Below the pieces are notes generated by a model. The model did no database searches, had not been told where the DNA came from, and was given only the letters and a program-made list of their open reading frames with translations. A stretch of DNA of 37,467 bases from an uncultured Gemella sp. (GTDB taxonomy: Bacteria; Bacillota; Bacilli; Staphylococcales; Gemellaceae), in the NCBI GenBank assembly GCA_900555985.1, contig USNF01000010.1, positions 1 to 37,467 on the forward strand, read 5' to 3'. The translations under genes were made by a program, and so were the position numbers. This document shows positions 8,298 to 17,824 of the stretch, piece by piece; the stretch's first letter is position 1, and the number at the start of each line of letters is the position of its first letter.

Positions 8298-9142
8298 TAT
8301 AGTTCTTCTCCTTTCCCTTGGTAAAGTTTTATTTTTTCACCGAGATTTCTTATTTGATATACCTCTATATTATTTTTAAGTAATTCAAATAAAACTTCTT
8401 CTAATACTTCTTCTCTTACTACAACTTCACCTTCATCATCAACTGTATATTGATAATCTTTAAGAATATTTTCAAGATTATAATGGTTAGATATACTTAC
8501 TGCAACCAGTGATCTAATAATTAATACATCATCAATTGATCCATAATATGATTTCACATTATCAGATATTACCAATATATAATCAGCAATATCGTTATAT
8601 TGATTAAGTATAGTATCTAATATTATTATATTTTCATTATTAGATTTCGCTAGTATTAACTCTCTAATTTGATGCTTATCTTCAGGAGTTAATGTTTCTT
8701 CAGAATAGTCGATAACTATTAAACTTTGATTTATTAAAATTGAAAATAATATATGTAATTTTATTTTTTCATTTCTAGATAATTTTTTATATTTTAAACT
8801 TGGTTTTAAATCGATAAATTCAAATTCTTTTTCAATTTCTTCATTTGATAATTTAACACCAAATAACGGTAACATTTCTCTAAAATTCTTTGATATTGAT
8901 AAATGATTATAAAATCCAAAATCATCAACAAATATCAATTTTTCCTTAGAGGCATTTTTATCATTAAATAAAATTTTACCTTTATAACTTACTTTATCTT
9001 TAATAGAGTTTTTAATTAATTCTAAACTTTCAACTTCATTACTAACTATTGATAGTATTTCACCACTATCTATTTTGAAGTCTAACTCTAATACTGTATT
9101 TTTTTTAACTTTTTTCTTATATTCTCTAAATTCTAGTACCAT
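8297..9142 (-). CDS. Degenerate ABC-type ATPase subunit
   Basis: 281 aa with the overall plan of an ABC nucleotide-binding domain: an N-terminal beta region, a segment like the Q-loop region (LIFVDDFGFYNHLSISKNF, about 69-87), an alpha-helical part, a signature-like LSRNEKIKL (121-129) and a Walker-B-like LIVIDYSEE (141-149). The Walker A region (about 29-45, ILSIVSNEVESLELIKN) has neither the glycines nor the lysine of GxxGxGKS/T. The signature lacks GGQ, and no switch histidine follows Walker B. I infer a protein that cannot hydrolyse ATP normally. Family assignment is by architecture and by coupling to the permease. Confidence 0.65.
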   Translation of the reverse strand: MVLEFREYKKKVKKNTVLELDFKIDSGEILSIVSNEVESLELIKNSIKDKVSYKGKILFNDKNASKEKLIFVDDFGFYNHLSISKNFREMLPLFGVKLSNEEIEKEFEFIDLKPSLKYKKLSRNEKIKLHILFSILINQSLIVIDYSEETLTPEDKHQIRELILAKSNNENIIILDTILNQYNDIADYILVISDNVKSYYGSIDDVLIIRSLVAVSISNHYNLENILKDYQYTVDDEGEVVVREEVLEEVLFELLKNNIEVYQIRNLGEKIKLYQGKGEEL

Positions 9143-9272
9143 TGCTACTCCTATATCTATAAAAAATTTTTATAGTGATTATAATCCTTGTCTTTTAATT
9201 TTCATGTCTTATATATAATACCATTGCTTTCTTCTAATGTCAAAATACATTAATCATTTTTAGAAATAAAAA

Positions 9273-9300
9273 AAGAAAGTACAAAAATTTGTACTTTCTT
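9273..9300 (-). terminator. Terminator of brnQ
   Basis: AAGAAAGTACAA / TTGTACTTTCTT hairpin followed on the minus strand by a run of T, immediately after the brnQ stop. Confidence 0.88.
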
Positions 9301-9312
9301 ACTTTATAATTC

Positions 9313-10647
9313 TTAATCATTTATTGTTTTTTTGACTTTTAAAGATAATAATAGTCCTAATACTACTCCTAAAACTGCAAAGTTAATCCATGCAAATTCA
9401 CCTTGAAGTGGTAAAACTTTAACTAAAACATTATCAATAGGTGCTACTGATACTCCAAGAGTTGAAGTAATTGTTGCATATAGACTGTATACCCCTGTAA
9501 GTACAACTGTTGTCACATAAACAACTTTTTTCCCACCGAATAAGTTATTTAAGAAACCTAATAGTATTAATACCACTGTTAGTGGATATAAAAGAACTAG
9601 TACTGGTACAGCTCCTTTAATAATAGCAGCTAATCCATAGTTACCAACAGCAAATGAGAAAACAGTTAAACCAATTGCATATGCTTTATAACTAATTTTA
9701 TCATATAATCTTACAAAATAAGTTGCACATGCTGTTACTAGCCCTACGCTTGTTGTTAAACAAGCTAAAAATACAATTACAAATAATAAAATTTTACCTA
9801 CAGAACCAAAATAGAAAGTAGTTGCACCTGTTAATACACCAGCTCCAGTTTTTTGCAATCCTAATACAGATACAGAAGTCATTCCAATATTAGAAATAAA
9901 AATATAAACTAAAGCTAATAATATTGCTGCAATAACGGCTGCTTTTGTAGTATTTTTAAATACTTCAGATTTTGTTTTAGCTCCATATAATTTAACAGCA
10001 TTAATTACAATAATACCAAATACTAATGAAGCTAAAGCATCCATTGTATTATATCCTTCCATTAATCCACTAGTAAATGCTGCTGAACTAGTAGCGTAAA
10101 CTTCTGTTGGTGCTTGAGCACTTCCCATAGGATTTACTAATGATGCAATAATTAATATTACCATAGATAATAGTAATACTGGAGTAATTACTGTCCCTAT
10201 TCTATCAACTAATTTATTAGGACTAACTGATAACCATAAAGTTAATCCCATAAAAATTGCTAAGAATATTGCTTGAGCAATAGTTTGACTACTTTCTGGG
10301 AAGAAACTAGATAAACCTAATTCGTAAGTAGTTGTCCCAGTTCTAGGAATCGCAAAGAAAGGTCCAATTGTTAAATAAAGTAGTGTAGTAAATGTTACAC
10401 CAAAAACCTTACCTGCCCTACTAGATAACTCTAGTAAATCTACAGCTCCTGAATATCCCATAACTAATACACCTAATAGTGGAAGTCCAACTCCCATAAT
10501 AATAAATCCAGTCATTGCTACTGGTAAGTTACTACCAGCGTTTTGACCTAAAAATGCTGGGAAAATTAAATTACCAGCACCAAAGAATAGTGCAAATAAC
10601 ATAAGTCCGATTGATATATAAGAATTTTTCTTTAAAAATTTAAACAT
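9313..10647 (-). CDS. brnQ: Branched-chain amino acid:cation symporter BrnQ
   Basis: Membrane carrier of 444 aa with about twelve helices, importing leucine, isoleucine and valine with a cation. The N-terminal block ISIGLMLFALFFGAGNLIFP is the recognisable LIVCS family start. Length is normal. AGGAGG precedes the ATG, with a promoter upstream and a terminator downstream, so it is a single-gene unit. No T-box is apparent in its leader. Confidence 0.93.
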   Translation of the reverse strand: MFKFLKKNSYISIGLMLFALFFGAGNLIFPAFLGQNAGSNLPVAMTGFIIMGVGLPLLGVLVMGYSGAVDLLELSSRAGKVFGVTFTTLLYLTIGPFFAIPRTGTTTYELGLSSFFPESSQTIAQAIFLAIFMGLTLWLSVSPNKLVDRIGTVITPVLLLSMVILIIASLVNPMGSAQAPTEVYATSSAAFTSGLMEGYNTMDALASLVFGIIVINAVKLYGAKTKSEVFKNTTKAAVIAAILLALVYIFISNIGMTSVSVLGLQKTGAGVLTGATTFYFGSVGKILLFVIVFLACLTTSVGLVTACATYFVRLYDKISYKAYAIGLTVFSFAVGNYGLAAIIKGAVPVLVLLYPLTVVLILLGFLNNLFGGKKVVYVTTVVLTGVYSLYATITSTLGVSVAPIDNVLVKVLPLQGEFAWINFAVLGVVLGLLLSLKVKKTIND

Positions 10648-10689
10648 TACATCTCCTCCTAATTATATATTTTCTTTTGATATTTACTT

Positions 10690-10718
10690 ACAATAATATA
10701 TTTACAAAGATTTGTCAA
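10690..10718 (-). promoter_or_regulatory. brnQ promoter
   Basis: Perfect TTGACA (10718-10713), a 17-nt spacer, TATTGT (10695-10690), about 43 nt before the start codon. I saw no clear operator around it. Confidence 0.6.
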
Positions 10719-10883
10719 TAGAATTCCCAAAAAAAATCATCATTTTTTCAAGAAATTTAGTTTAATTTTCTGATAATTTATCTTTATTTACAACCAATGG
10801 AAACCTTTTATTTGTTATATTGTCAGTATTTTTTACATCTTTTAGAAAACGTTATCTATGCATGTATGGAATATATAAAAAAC

Positions 10884-10917
10884 TAAGACAGAAATTATAA
10901 TGATTTTCTGTCTTAGC
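10884..10917 (-). terminator. Terminator of topA
   Basis: CTAAGACAGAAA / TTTCTGTCTTAG hairpin followed on the minus strand by six T. Confidence 0.9.
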
Positions 10918-10923
10918 TTTAAA

Positions 10924-12975
10924 TTATTTTTTAATTTCTTCTTTATAATCGCAATTATTGCAATAGACACCTTTTTTATTTTCAAAAAGAATATTACTAC
11001 ATTTTGGGCATTGACGATTTATAGGTTTGTCCCATGAAACAAAGTCACATTTTGGAAATCCTTCACAGCCATAGAATACTTTTCCTTTTTTTGATTTCTT
11101 TTCTAGAACATCATGTTTATGACATTTTGGACAAGTAACTCCAACCTTCTTCTGAATGGTATTAGTATATCTACACTCTGGGAAATTTGAACATGCGATA
11201 AATTTACCAAATTTTCCTAATTTATAAACTAAAGGTGAATTACAATCTGGACAATTTTCTCCAGTTAACTCTTGTTTGATTTCTACCTTCTCCATTTCAG
11301 ACTCTGCTTTTTCAACATCTTTTCTAAAACCAGAATAGAAATCATAAATTGTTTTTTCCCATTCAGCTTTACCTTCTGCGATGTCATCAAGTTGATTCTC
11401 AAGATTTGCTGTAAACTTAGTATTTATTACATCAGGAAAATATTCTTCTGTTATTTTACTAACCAATGTACCCAATTCAGTCGGTGTAAATACTTTATTT
11501 TGAAGTTTAGCATAATATCGTTTCTGCAATGTATCAACTATTGTTGCATATGTTGATGGACGACCAATACCTAAGTCTTCTAATTCAGCTATAAGTTTAG
11601 CTTCTGAATATCTCGCTGGTGGCTGCGTAAAGTGTTGCTCTTCATCTATACTTTTAATTTTAGCATCTTCACCAACTTCAAATTCTGGAACAGATTTAGC
11701 TTTTTCTTTTTCTTTTAATACCGCTAAAAAACCATTAAATATCAGCTTCGATTCTGCTCCTCTGTAAACAACTTTATTATTCTCAAAAGTAGTTGATATA
11801 GTCTCATACACTGCAGGACTCATTCTACTAGCAACAAATCTTTCCCAAATTAATTTATACAACTTATATTGATCATTTGATAAATATTCCTTAATACTAT
11901 CAGGAGTAAAATTAATATTAGTTGGACGTATACCTTCATGAGCATCTTGAACATTTTTATTTGATTTTTTTGTTCTAACCGAAGTAGCTACATATTCTTT
12001 ACCAAAATTACTAACTATATACTCACTAGCCATCTTCATAGCCTCATCTGACACCCTAGTAGAATCCGTTCTCATATATGTTATAAGCCCTGTAACTCCT
12101 CCAAGTTTCTTTAAATTAATTCCTTCGTATAATTCTTGTGCAACACTCATAGTTTTACGAGTTTTGAAATTTATTTTTCTAGAAGCATCTTGTTGCATTG
12201 TTGATGTTATATAAACATTAGGTGCGTTTCTATTTTTTTTAGATTTTACAACATCTATTACTTTAAATGTATCACCTTTAATTGCTTTTTTTATCTTATC
12301 TACATCTTTCTTACTTTCTAGCTTAATCTTTTCATCCTTATAAGAATAGAAATTTGCGGTTAAAACTTTTCTATTTTTTATAAAACCAATTGGTAATGTC
12401 CAGTATTCTTGCGGAACAAAGTTTTGAATTTCTTCTTCTCTATCAACAATTAATTTTAATGCTGCATTTTGAACTCTTCCAGCTGATAATTTTGGTTTTA
12501 CCTTTTTCCATAAAACAGGTGATATATTATACCCCACTAAACGATCTAATATTCTTCTCGCTTGTTGTGATTGTACTAAATCTGTATTGATTTTTCTTGG
12601 GTGCTTAATTGCTTCTTTTACAGCATCTTTTGTAATCTCATTGAATACAACTCGATTAACATCATTACTATTTAATCCTAAAATATGTGCAATATGCCAA
12701 GCTATTGCTTCTCCTTCTCTATCTGGGTCGGAAGCAAGGAAAACTTTCTTTCCTTTTGCTTCTTTTTTTAAGCTTTTTATAACATCCCCTTTACCACGAA
12801 TAGAAATATAATCTACTCCTATGCTACCATTATCCTGTACTTCTACTCCCATTCTGCTTTTAGGAAGGTCTCTTACATGACCTTTTGAAGATATTACTTT
12901 ATATTTTTTCCCTAAATATTTTTCAATTGTTTTTGCTTTTGAAGGAGATTCGACTATTACTAAATTTTCTGCCAT
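10924..12975 (-). CDS. topA: DNA topoisomerase I
   Basis: Type IA topoisomerase that relaxes negative supercoils. The Toprim domain starts at residue 4 (NLVIVESPSKAKTIEKYLG) and includes ASDPDREGEAIAWH with the metal-binding DxD. The catalytic tyrosine lies in ITYMRTDSTR near residue 300. Three C-terminal zinc-finger modules with CxxC pairs follow (CPDCN...C...C, CPKCH...C...C, CPKCS...CNNC). The length, 683 aa, matches Firmicute enzymes. It is separated from map by 79 bp. Confidence 0.97.
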   Translation of the reverse strand: MAENLVIVESPSKAKTIEKYLGKKYKVISSKGHVRDLPKSRMGVEVQDNGSIGVDYISIRGKGDVIKSLKKEAKGKKVFLASDPDREGEAIAWHIAHILGLNSNDVNRVVFNEITKDAVKEAIKHPRKINTDLVQSQQARRILDRLVGYNISPVLWKKVKPKLSAGRVQNAALKLIVDREEEIQNFVPQEYWTLPIGFIKNRKVLTANFYSYKDEKIKLESKKDVDKIKKAIKGDTFKVIDVVKSKKNRNAPNVYITSTMQQDASRKINFKTRKTMSVAQELYEGINLKKLGGVTGLITYMRTDSTRVSDEAMKMASEYIVSNFGKEYVATSVRTKKSNKNVQDAHEGIRPTNINFTPDSIKEYLSNDQYKLYKLIWERFVASRMSPAVYETISTTFENNKVVYRGAESKLIFNGFLAVLKEKEKAKSVPEFEVGEDAKIKSIDEEQHFTQPPARYSEAKLIAELEDLGIGRPSTYATIVDTLQKRYYAKLQNKVFTPTELGTLVSKITEEYFPDVINTKFTANLENQLDDIAEGKAEWEKTIYDFYSGFRKDVEKAESEMEKVEIKQELTGENCPDCNSPLVYKLGKFGKFIACSNFPECRYTNTIQKKVGVTCPKCHKHDVLEKKSKKGKVFYGCEGFPKCDFVSWDKPINRQCPKCSNILFENKKGVYCNNCDYKEEIKK

Positions 12976-13054
12976 TTGTTTCTCTCCATTAATCTTTTTA
13001 ATAAGTAGTATCTTAAAACATTTTTTCTAACTTGTCAACTTATTTTAAAAATTA

Positions 13055-13816
13055 TTAATCTATTTTAGTTAAAATTAGTGGTTCTTGATTTTCTCGAACT
13101 ACTATTGTATGTTCATATTGTGCAATATATGACCCATCTTTTGCGACTAATTCCCAATCGTCTCTATCAGTATTTGTGACTATTTTAGCTTTTGTTGAAA
13201 CGAATGGTTCAACAGCTAAGCACATACCATCTTTTAATAATAAATTATCCCATGGATCAAAATAGTTAAATACATGCTGAGGTTCTTGGTGTAAAGAAGT
13301 ACCTATACCATGTCCAGTTAAATTTTCAATAACCTGTAATTTATGTTCTTTTATTTTTTTATGTATGTTTTTACCTATTTGATTTATTTTACTGCCTGCT
13401 ACTGCATGTTTTATTCCTTCGTAGAAAGCTTCTTCTGCTACTTCACAGACTTTCTGCTTCATTATATCATCAACCTCACCAACTACAAATGAAACTCCTG
13501 TATCAGCGTAATATCCATCTTTACAACCAGATACATCAATATTTAATAAATCTCCATCTTTTAAAATTTTTGTACTAGATGGAATTCCGTGTGCTGCCTG
13601 ATAATTTAATGATATACAAGTATAGCCTGGAAAGTCATACTCAGTTATTGGAGCTGATTTTGCACCATATTTTTCAAATAATTCCTTTGCAATATTATCT
13701 AATTCTTTTGTAGATACTCCAGGTACTGCTTTCTTTTTCATTTCATCCCTTATAGTTGCACAAATGAAACCTATCTCTTTCATTTTTTCTAATTGTTCTT
13801 CAGTTTTTATAATCAT
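13055..13816 (-). CDS. map: Methionine aminopeptidase, type I
   Basis: Removes the initiator methionine from nascent proteins. The metal ligands are visible in order: Asp in NIDVSGCKDGYYADTG (two Asp), His in GHGIGTSLHQEP, Glu in AVEPFV and Glu in QYEHTI. 253 aa is typical for a type Ia enzyme without a zinc-finger extension. GGAG lies 6 nt before the ATG. It follows the HAD phosphatase gene by 20 bp and is probably co-transcribed with it. Confidence 0.96.
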   Translation of the reverse strand: MIIKTEEQLEKMKEIGFICATIRDEMKKKAVPGVSTKELDNIAKELFEKYGAKSAPITEYDFPGYTCISLNYQAAHGIPSSTKILKDGDLLNIDVSGCKDGYYADTGVSFVVGEVDDIMKQKVCEVAEEAFYEGIKHAVAGSKINQIGKNIHKKIKEHKLQVIENLTGHGIGTSLHQEPQHVFNYFDPWDNLLLKDGMCLAVEPFVSTKAKIVTNTDRDDWELVAKDGSYIAQYEHTIVVRENQEPLILTKID

Positions 13817-13836
13817 TTTATTCTCCTATTTTTTAC

Positions 13837-14604
13837 TTAGTCTATTAATTTTGATAAATCTTCTATTGTATATGTTGGTTGAATCTCTTTTTCTTTTAAT
13901 TGTTCTAGGGTTGTAACTCCAGTTTGAACGTGAATGGTATCAATATTACTATTGATTCCAGACATTATATCAGTATCATAATTATCTCCAACCATAACTA
14001 TATCATCTTTATTGTAATTAAACAAATTCATAGCACATTCCATTATAATTCTATTAGGCTTTCCTATTACTGTAGCAACAGTGCTCGTTGCATGTTCTAA
14101 ATATTTTATTTGTCCACCATTACTAGGAATGAAACCTTCTGCTGTTGGGAGTAAAGTATCTGGATTTGTTCCTATTAACTCTGCACCACTAAGAACTGCT
14201 CTAGTAGCCACTGTTAACTTCTCATATGTAAGTTTTCTGTCTAGTCCTACAATAACTGCTTCTACATTATGTGAATCAGTATGTTGATTAAATGAACTTA
14301 AAGTTTCCTTTAATCCTTTTTCTCCTATTATATATATATCTTTATAACCTTTTTTTATTAAGTAGGCTTTAGTTGCTTCACTAGAAGTGTAAACATGATC
14401 ATCAGATGTTTGAATTCCTAAATCATATAATTTTTTAACTACATCTTTAGGTTCTTTTGTTGAATTATTTGTTAAAAATAAATAATCTATCTTCTTATTG
14501 TTTAAATACTCAACAAATTCTTTAGCATACTTTATTTGCTTTTCTCCATTATAAATAGTTCCATCTAAATCAATTAAATAAAGTTTATACTTTTTTATAT
14601 TCAT
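13837..14604 (-). CDS. HAD-superfamily phosphatase, NagD/IIA type
   Basis: 255 aa sugar or nucleotide phosphatase of the HAD-IIA group. The nucleophile motif I is YLIDLDGTIY (residues 9-18), motif II is FLTNNST and motif IV is MVGDNYDTDI. The cap between motifs II and III is of the NagD type. Substrate is not predictable from sequence; relatives act on phosphoglycolate, nucleotides or p-nitrophenyl phosphate. Likely in one unit with map. Confidence 0.9.
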   Translation of the reverse strand: MNIKKYKLYLIDLDGTIYNGEKQIKYAKEFVEYLNNKKIDYLFLTNNSTKEPKDVVKKLYDLGIQTSDDHVYTSSEATKAYLIKKGYKDIYIIGEKGLKETLSSFNQHTDSHNVEAVIVGLDRKLTYEKLTVATRAVLSGAELIGTNPDTLLPTAEGFIPSNGGQIKYLEHATSTVATVIGKPNRIIMECAMNLFNYNKDDIVMVGDNYDTDIMSGINSNIDTIHVQTGVTTLEQLKEKEIQPTYTIEDLSKLID

Positions 14605-14668
14605 TATTATTCTCCGTATATGAATTATCTTTATTTAACTATTTTACACCTTTTACAAAAAAAATAAA

Positions 14669-14699
14669 AGCATTATTTAGGATTCCTCTCAATAATGCT
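14669..14699 (-). terminator. Terminator of the phosphotransferase gene
   Basis: AGCATTATT / AATAATGCT hairpin; its first base overlaps the stop codon of the phosphotransferase gene, and TTTATTTTTTTT follows on the minus strand. Confidence 0.8.
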
Positions 14700-15475
14700 T
14701 ATATATATTCATTAAAAATTTTATCTAAAAATACTAACCAATTATTCATATCTGAGAATAATTTTTTTTCATGGAACCAAACTACCATAATTACTGTCTG
14801 TAAAGTAATATACCATTTTAAACGATTTCTATACTTTAATGTAGGTTCTTGTCCATATATTTCGAGCCATTTGCCCCACATGCTTTGTGGAATATATCTG
14901 TAAAGTATAAATGATATATCTATAGCTGGATCACCCAATATAGCATGTTCCCAATCTACTAAAAACAATTTACCCTTATCTGATAATAGCCAATTATCTT
15001 TATGTAAATCTGTATGACAAGGTGTATATTCAATCTTATCATCAGGTAAATTATTTTCTAAATAGTTTATTGCATGTAATATATTTTTATTTTTTCTTAA
15101 ATCATCATTTATTAATGATTTAAGGTTTGCTAAAGATCTATGTGCTGTTTCTTCCTGATAGCCTTGTGCCTGCATAATTCTTTTTAATTTTGGAGAACTA
15201 TGTACTTTTCTTAATATCTCAGGTATACGTGGATCTACCATATCTTTAGTTTCTAAAGTTCTACCATTTTCAAAATCTTGAGCTATTAATACATCACCAT
15301 TGCTCATTCTTCTAGTCCATCTAAGAGTTGGTACAATACCTTCTGCAGAAAGTGTTGCAATCATAGGAGTAGTATTTTTTTTAATAAAATAACGATGGTT
15401 ATCTCTAGATAAAAAATAATCTTCTTCATATTTATCATCTAATGTCCAGCCCATCTGATAATATTCTTTAGACAT
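14699..15475 (-). CDS. Aminoglycoside/choline kinase-like phosphotransferase (YtmP-like)
   Basis: 258 aa protein of the APH/choline kinase fold. The catalytic loop is CHTDLHKDNWLL (Brenner-type HxDxxxxN) and the metal-binding Asp is in LFLVDWEHAILGDPAIDIS. I use the ATG at 15475, preceded by AAAGGAG; an in-frame ATG at 15526 has no ribosome site. Its place near pepV and ytgP resembles ytmP in Bacillus. Substrate unknown; I see no reason to call it a resistance gene. Confidence 0.82.
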   Translation of the reverse strand: MSKEYYQMGWTLDDKYEEDYFLSRDNHRYFIKKNTTPMIATLSAEGIVPTLRWTRRMSNGDVLIAQDFENGRTLETKDMVDPRIPEILRKVHSSPKLKRIMQAQGYQEETAHRSLANLKSLINDDLRKNKNILHAINYLENNLPDDKIEYTPCHTDLHKDNWLLSDKGKLFLVDWEHAILGDPAIDISFILYRYIPQSMWGKWLEIYGQEPTLKYRNRLKWYITLQTVIMVVWFHEKKLFSDMNNWLVFLDKIFNEYI

Positions 15476-15585
15476 AATAATACTTCTCCTTTCTCTATAA
15501 CTCTCTTTTACTAAACTGTAATGCAATATATATTTTACAATTTTTATTAATTTTTTTCAAGATAATATTTTTAAAGATAATTAAA

Positions 15586-15643
15586 ATTCTCAAAGATATT
15601 TTAATTATTTCATCATTTTTTAAATACAAATATCTTTGAGAAT
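15586..15643 (-). terminator. Long-loop inverted repeat downstream of pepV, probable terminator
   Basis: A perfect 15-bp inverted repeat (15586-15600 with 15629-15643, ATTCTCAAAGATATT) encloses a 28-nt AT-rich loop and is flanked by T-runs on both strands. Its position after pepV suggests termination, but the loop is unusually long. Confidence 0.55.
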
Positions 15644-15704
15644 GTTTTTTCACTTGTATATATTAATTATTTTTACTTTTTCTAATAAATATTTTTATAA
15701 AATT

Positions 15705-17102
15705 TTATTCACAGCAAAGTTTGTAGATACCTTCAGCATAAATAGCTGTAGCTAATAGTAAATCCTCTACCTCTAAGAATTCATTAGCTTGGTGCATTGT
15801 ATCTTGTTTACCAGGGAATAAAAGCCCAAAAGCAACACCTTTTTTAAGGCAACGAGCATATGTTCCTCCACCTAGTACAAATGCATCATTTTTAGTATCA
15901 CCTGTATGTTTTCTATACACATCTACTAATGTAGTAACTAACTCATCATCTTTAGGAACATAGTGTGCTTCTTTAGTACTAGTTACAACAATGTTAATAT
16001 TTTCTTCTTGTAATTTTTCTAATTTAGAAACTAAGTCAAAATTCTTAGGATGTCTACAGTCAGTTTTTACTACTCCAACTTTTTCTACTGGATCATATTT
16101 TAGAATACCATAGTTATATGTTGATGCTCCCATTTCATCATCAGAATACTCAATACCTAGTACTTTACCAAATGGATCGTTTGCTAATCTAGTAGCTATA
16201 TAATTCACATAATTTTTACCATTTGTGTCTAAGTTAAGAGTATTTAAAAATTCTGCTAATTTAGTTCCAGCATTTATACCAAATTGTGGTGTTGATCCAT
16301 GAGCTGCTTTTCCTTTTAGCAATAATGTAATAACTTCTCCAGTATTTAATTCACCTTCTAGTTTTTCATCAGCAAGGAATTTTTCAAATTTTTCTTTAAT
16401 ATCTTTTTCTTCACCGCTAAGTTTTGCTTCTGCACTAGCTACTACCATATTAAGGACTTGCCCAGCATTAAACTCAACTAATTTATAATCATAACTTCCT
16501 TCTTCATCTTTGAAAATAAGATTATGATCAAATGTTACTCGAGCTTTTTCAGCATATACTAGTGGGAACATTGCATCAGGTGTAAATCCTAAAGCTGGTT
16601 GTTCTTCGTGTTCAAAATAAGATTTAACACATCTAAATCCAGTTTCTTCATCACTACCAACAATTAGTCTAACACGTTTATTCCATTTTACTCCTAGTTT
16701 ATCAAGTAGCTTAACAGCATAATATGCAGCCATTGTAGGTCCTTTATCATCTAATGAACCACGAGCATAAATTTTACCATCTCTAATTTCAGGTTTAAAT
16801 GGATGGCTAATCCAGTCTGCTTCAACAACAGGTACAACATCGACATGTCCAAGAATACCGAATAATTCATCACCTTCCCCTACTTCGATATGACCAGCTT
16901 TATTTTCAACTATTTTTGTTTTATAGCCATCACGTTCTCCGAATGACAATATTAAATCTAAAGCTTTTTTTGGCCCACTACCAAAAGGTGTTTCTTCTGT
17001 AATATCAGTACCTAAAACTGAATTTACACTTAGTAACTCAAATAAATCTTTTAATAGTTCCTCCTTATGATTTTGAACTTCTTGTTTGAAATCGATATTC
17101 AT
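15705..17102 (-). CDS. pepV: Dipeptidase PepV (M20 family)
   Basis: Zinc dipeptidase with broad specificity, 465 aa. The M20 metal ligands appear in LGHVDVVP, in the segment YARGSLDDKGPTMA, in GSDEETG and in the C-terminal H of DTMHQANE. A dimerisation/lid domain lies between. I choose the ATG at 17102, with GGAGGG 6 nt upstream; an ATG at 17117 overlaps the rsuA stop but has no ribosome site. The short distance to rsuA still argues for one transcript. Confidence 0.93.
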   Translation of the reverse strand: MNIDFKQEVQNHKEELLKDLFELLSVNSVLGTDITEETPFGSGPKKALDLILSFGERDGYKTKIVENKAGHIEVGEGDELFGILGHVDVVPVVEADWISHPFKPEIRDGKIYARGSLDDKGPTMAAYYAVKLLDKLGVKWNKRVRLIVGSDEETGFRCVKSYFEHEEQPALGFTPDAMFPLVYAEKARVTFDHNLIFKDEEGSYDYKLVEFNAGQVLNMVVASAEAKLSGEEKDIKEKFEKFLADEKLEGELNTGEVITLLLKGKAAHGSTPQFGINAGTKLAEFLNTLNLDTNGKNYVNYIATRLANDPFGKVLGIEYSDDEMGASTYNYGILKYDPVEKVGVVKTDCRHPKNFDLVSKLEKLQEENINIVVTSTKEAHYVPKDDELVTTLVDVYRKHTGDTKNDAFVLGGGTYARCLKKGVAFGLLFPGKQDTMHQANEFLEVEDLLLATAIYAEGIYKLCCE

Positions 17103-17116
17103 AATATATCCCTCCA

Positions 17117-17824
17117 TTATTTTTTTAATTTTTTTAGTTCCGTATCTGTTAAATATCTATATTCACCTAATTTTAAATTATTATCTAAAACTAAACTACC
17201 TATAGATAATCTTTTTAAGTATGTTACTTTAACACCTAGAGATTTCATCATTCTTTTAACTTGATGGAATTTTCCCTCTGTTATACTAATATAAGCACTA
17301 CTTTTTAATGTATTGGCATTTAGTATTTCCAAAGTTGCACATTTAGTTTTATATCCATCTTCAAGAACAACACCATCTCTAATAATTGTTACATGCTCAA
17401 CTTTTAATTCTCCGTCAACTTCAACATAATATTTTTTTATTACATCTTTTTTAGGTGATATTAATTTATGAGCAAGTTCACCATCATCTGTTAATAACAT
17501 AAGCCCTTCTGTATCTTTATCCAGTCGTCCGACCGGAAAAGGTTTAAATAAGCGATCCTTTTCATTTAATATGTCAATAACAGTAGTATCTTTTTTATCT
17601 TCAGTAGCAGATATAATATTTCCAGGTTTATTCATCATTATATATATATGTTTTTGATAAAAAAGAGATTTTCCATCAATAACTACTTGATCATTTTCTT
17701 CATCAACTTGATAATCCGGTTGTTTTACTAAAACATTATTTACTAAAACACCTTTTTTTATTATTTTTTTTGTCTCTGCTCTACTATATCTAGTAATATT
17801 ACTAATATACTTATCTAATCTCAC
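17117..17824 (-). CDS. rsuA: 16S rRNA pseudouridine synthase, RsuA family
   Basis: 235 aa. An S4 RNA-binding domain at the N-terminus (MRLDKYISNITRYSRAETKK) is followed by the synthase domain with the catalytic aspartate in GRLDKDTEGLMLLTDDG. The start is GTG, and its first G is the last base of the upstream TAG stop, so translation is coupled to the flippase gene. RsuA makes one pseudouridine in 16S rRNA; close RluB/RluE relatives cannot be excluded. Confidence 0.9.
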   Translation of the reverse strand: MRLDKYISNITRYSRAETKKIIKKGVLVNNVLVKQPDYQVDEENDQVVIDGKSLFYQKHIYIMMNKPGNIISATEDKKDTTVIDILNEKDRLFKPFPVGRLDKDTEGLMLLTDDGELAHKLISPKKDVIKKYYVEVDGELKVEHVTIIRDGVVLEDGYKTKCATLEILNANTLKSSAYISITEGKFHQVKRMMKSLGVKVTYLKRLSIGSLVLDNNLKLGEYRYLTDTELKKLKK

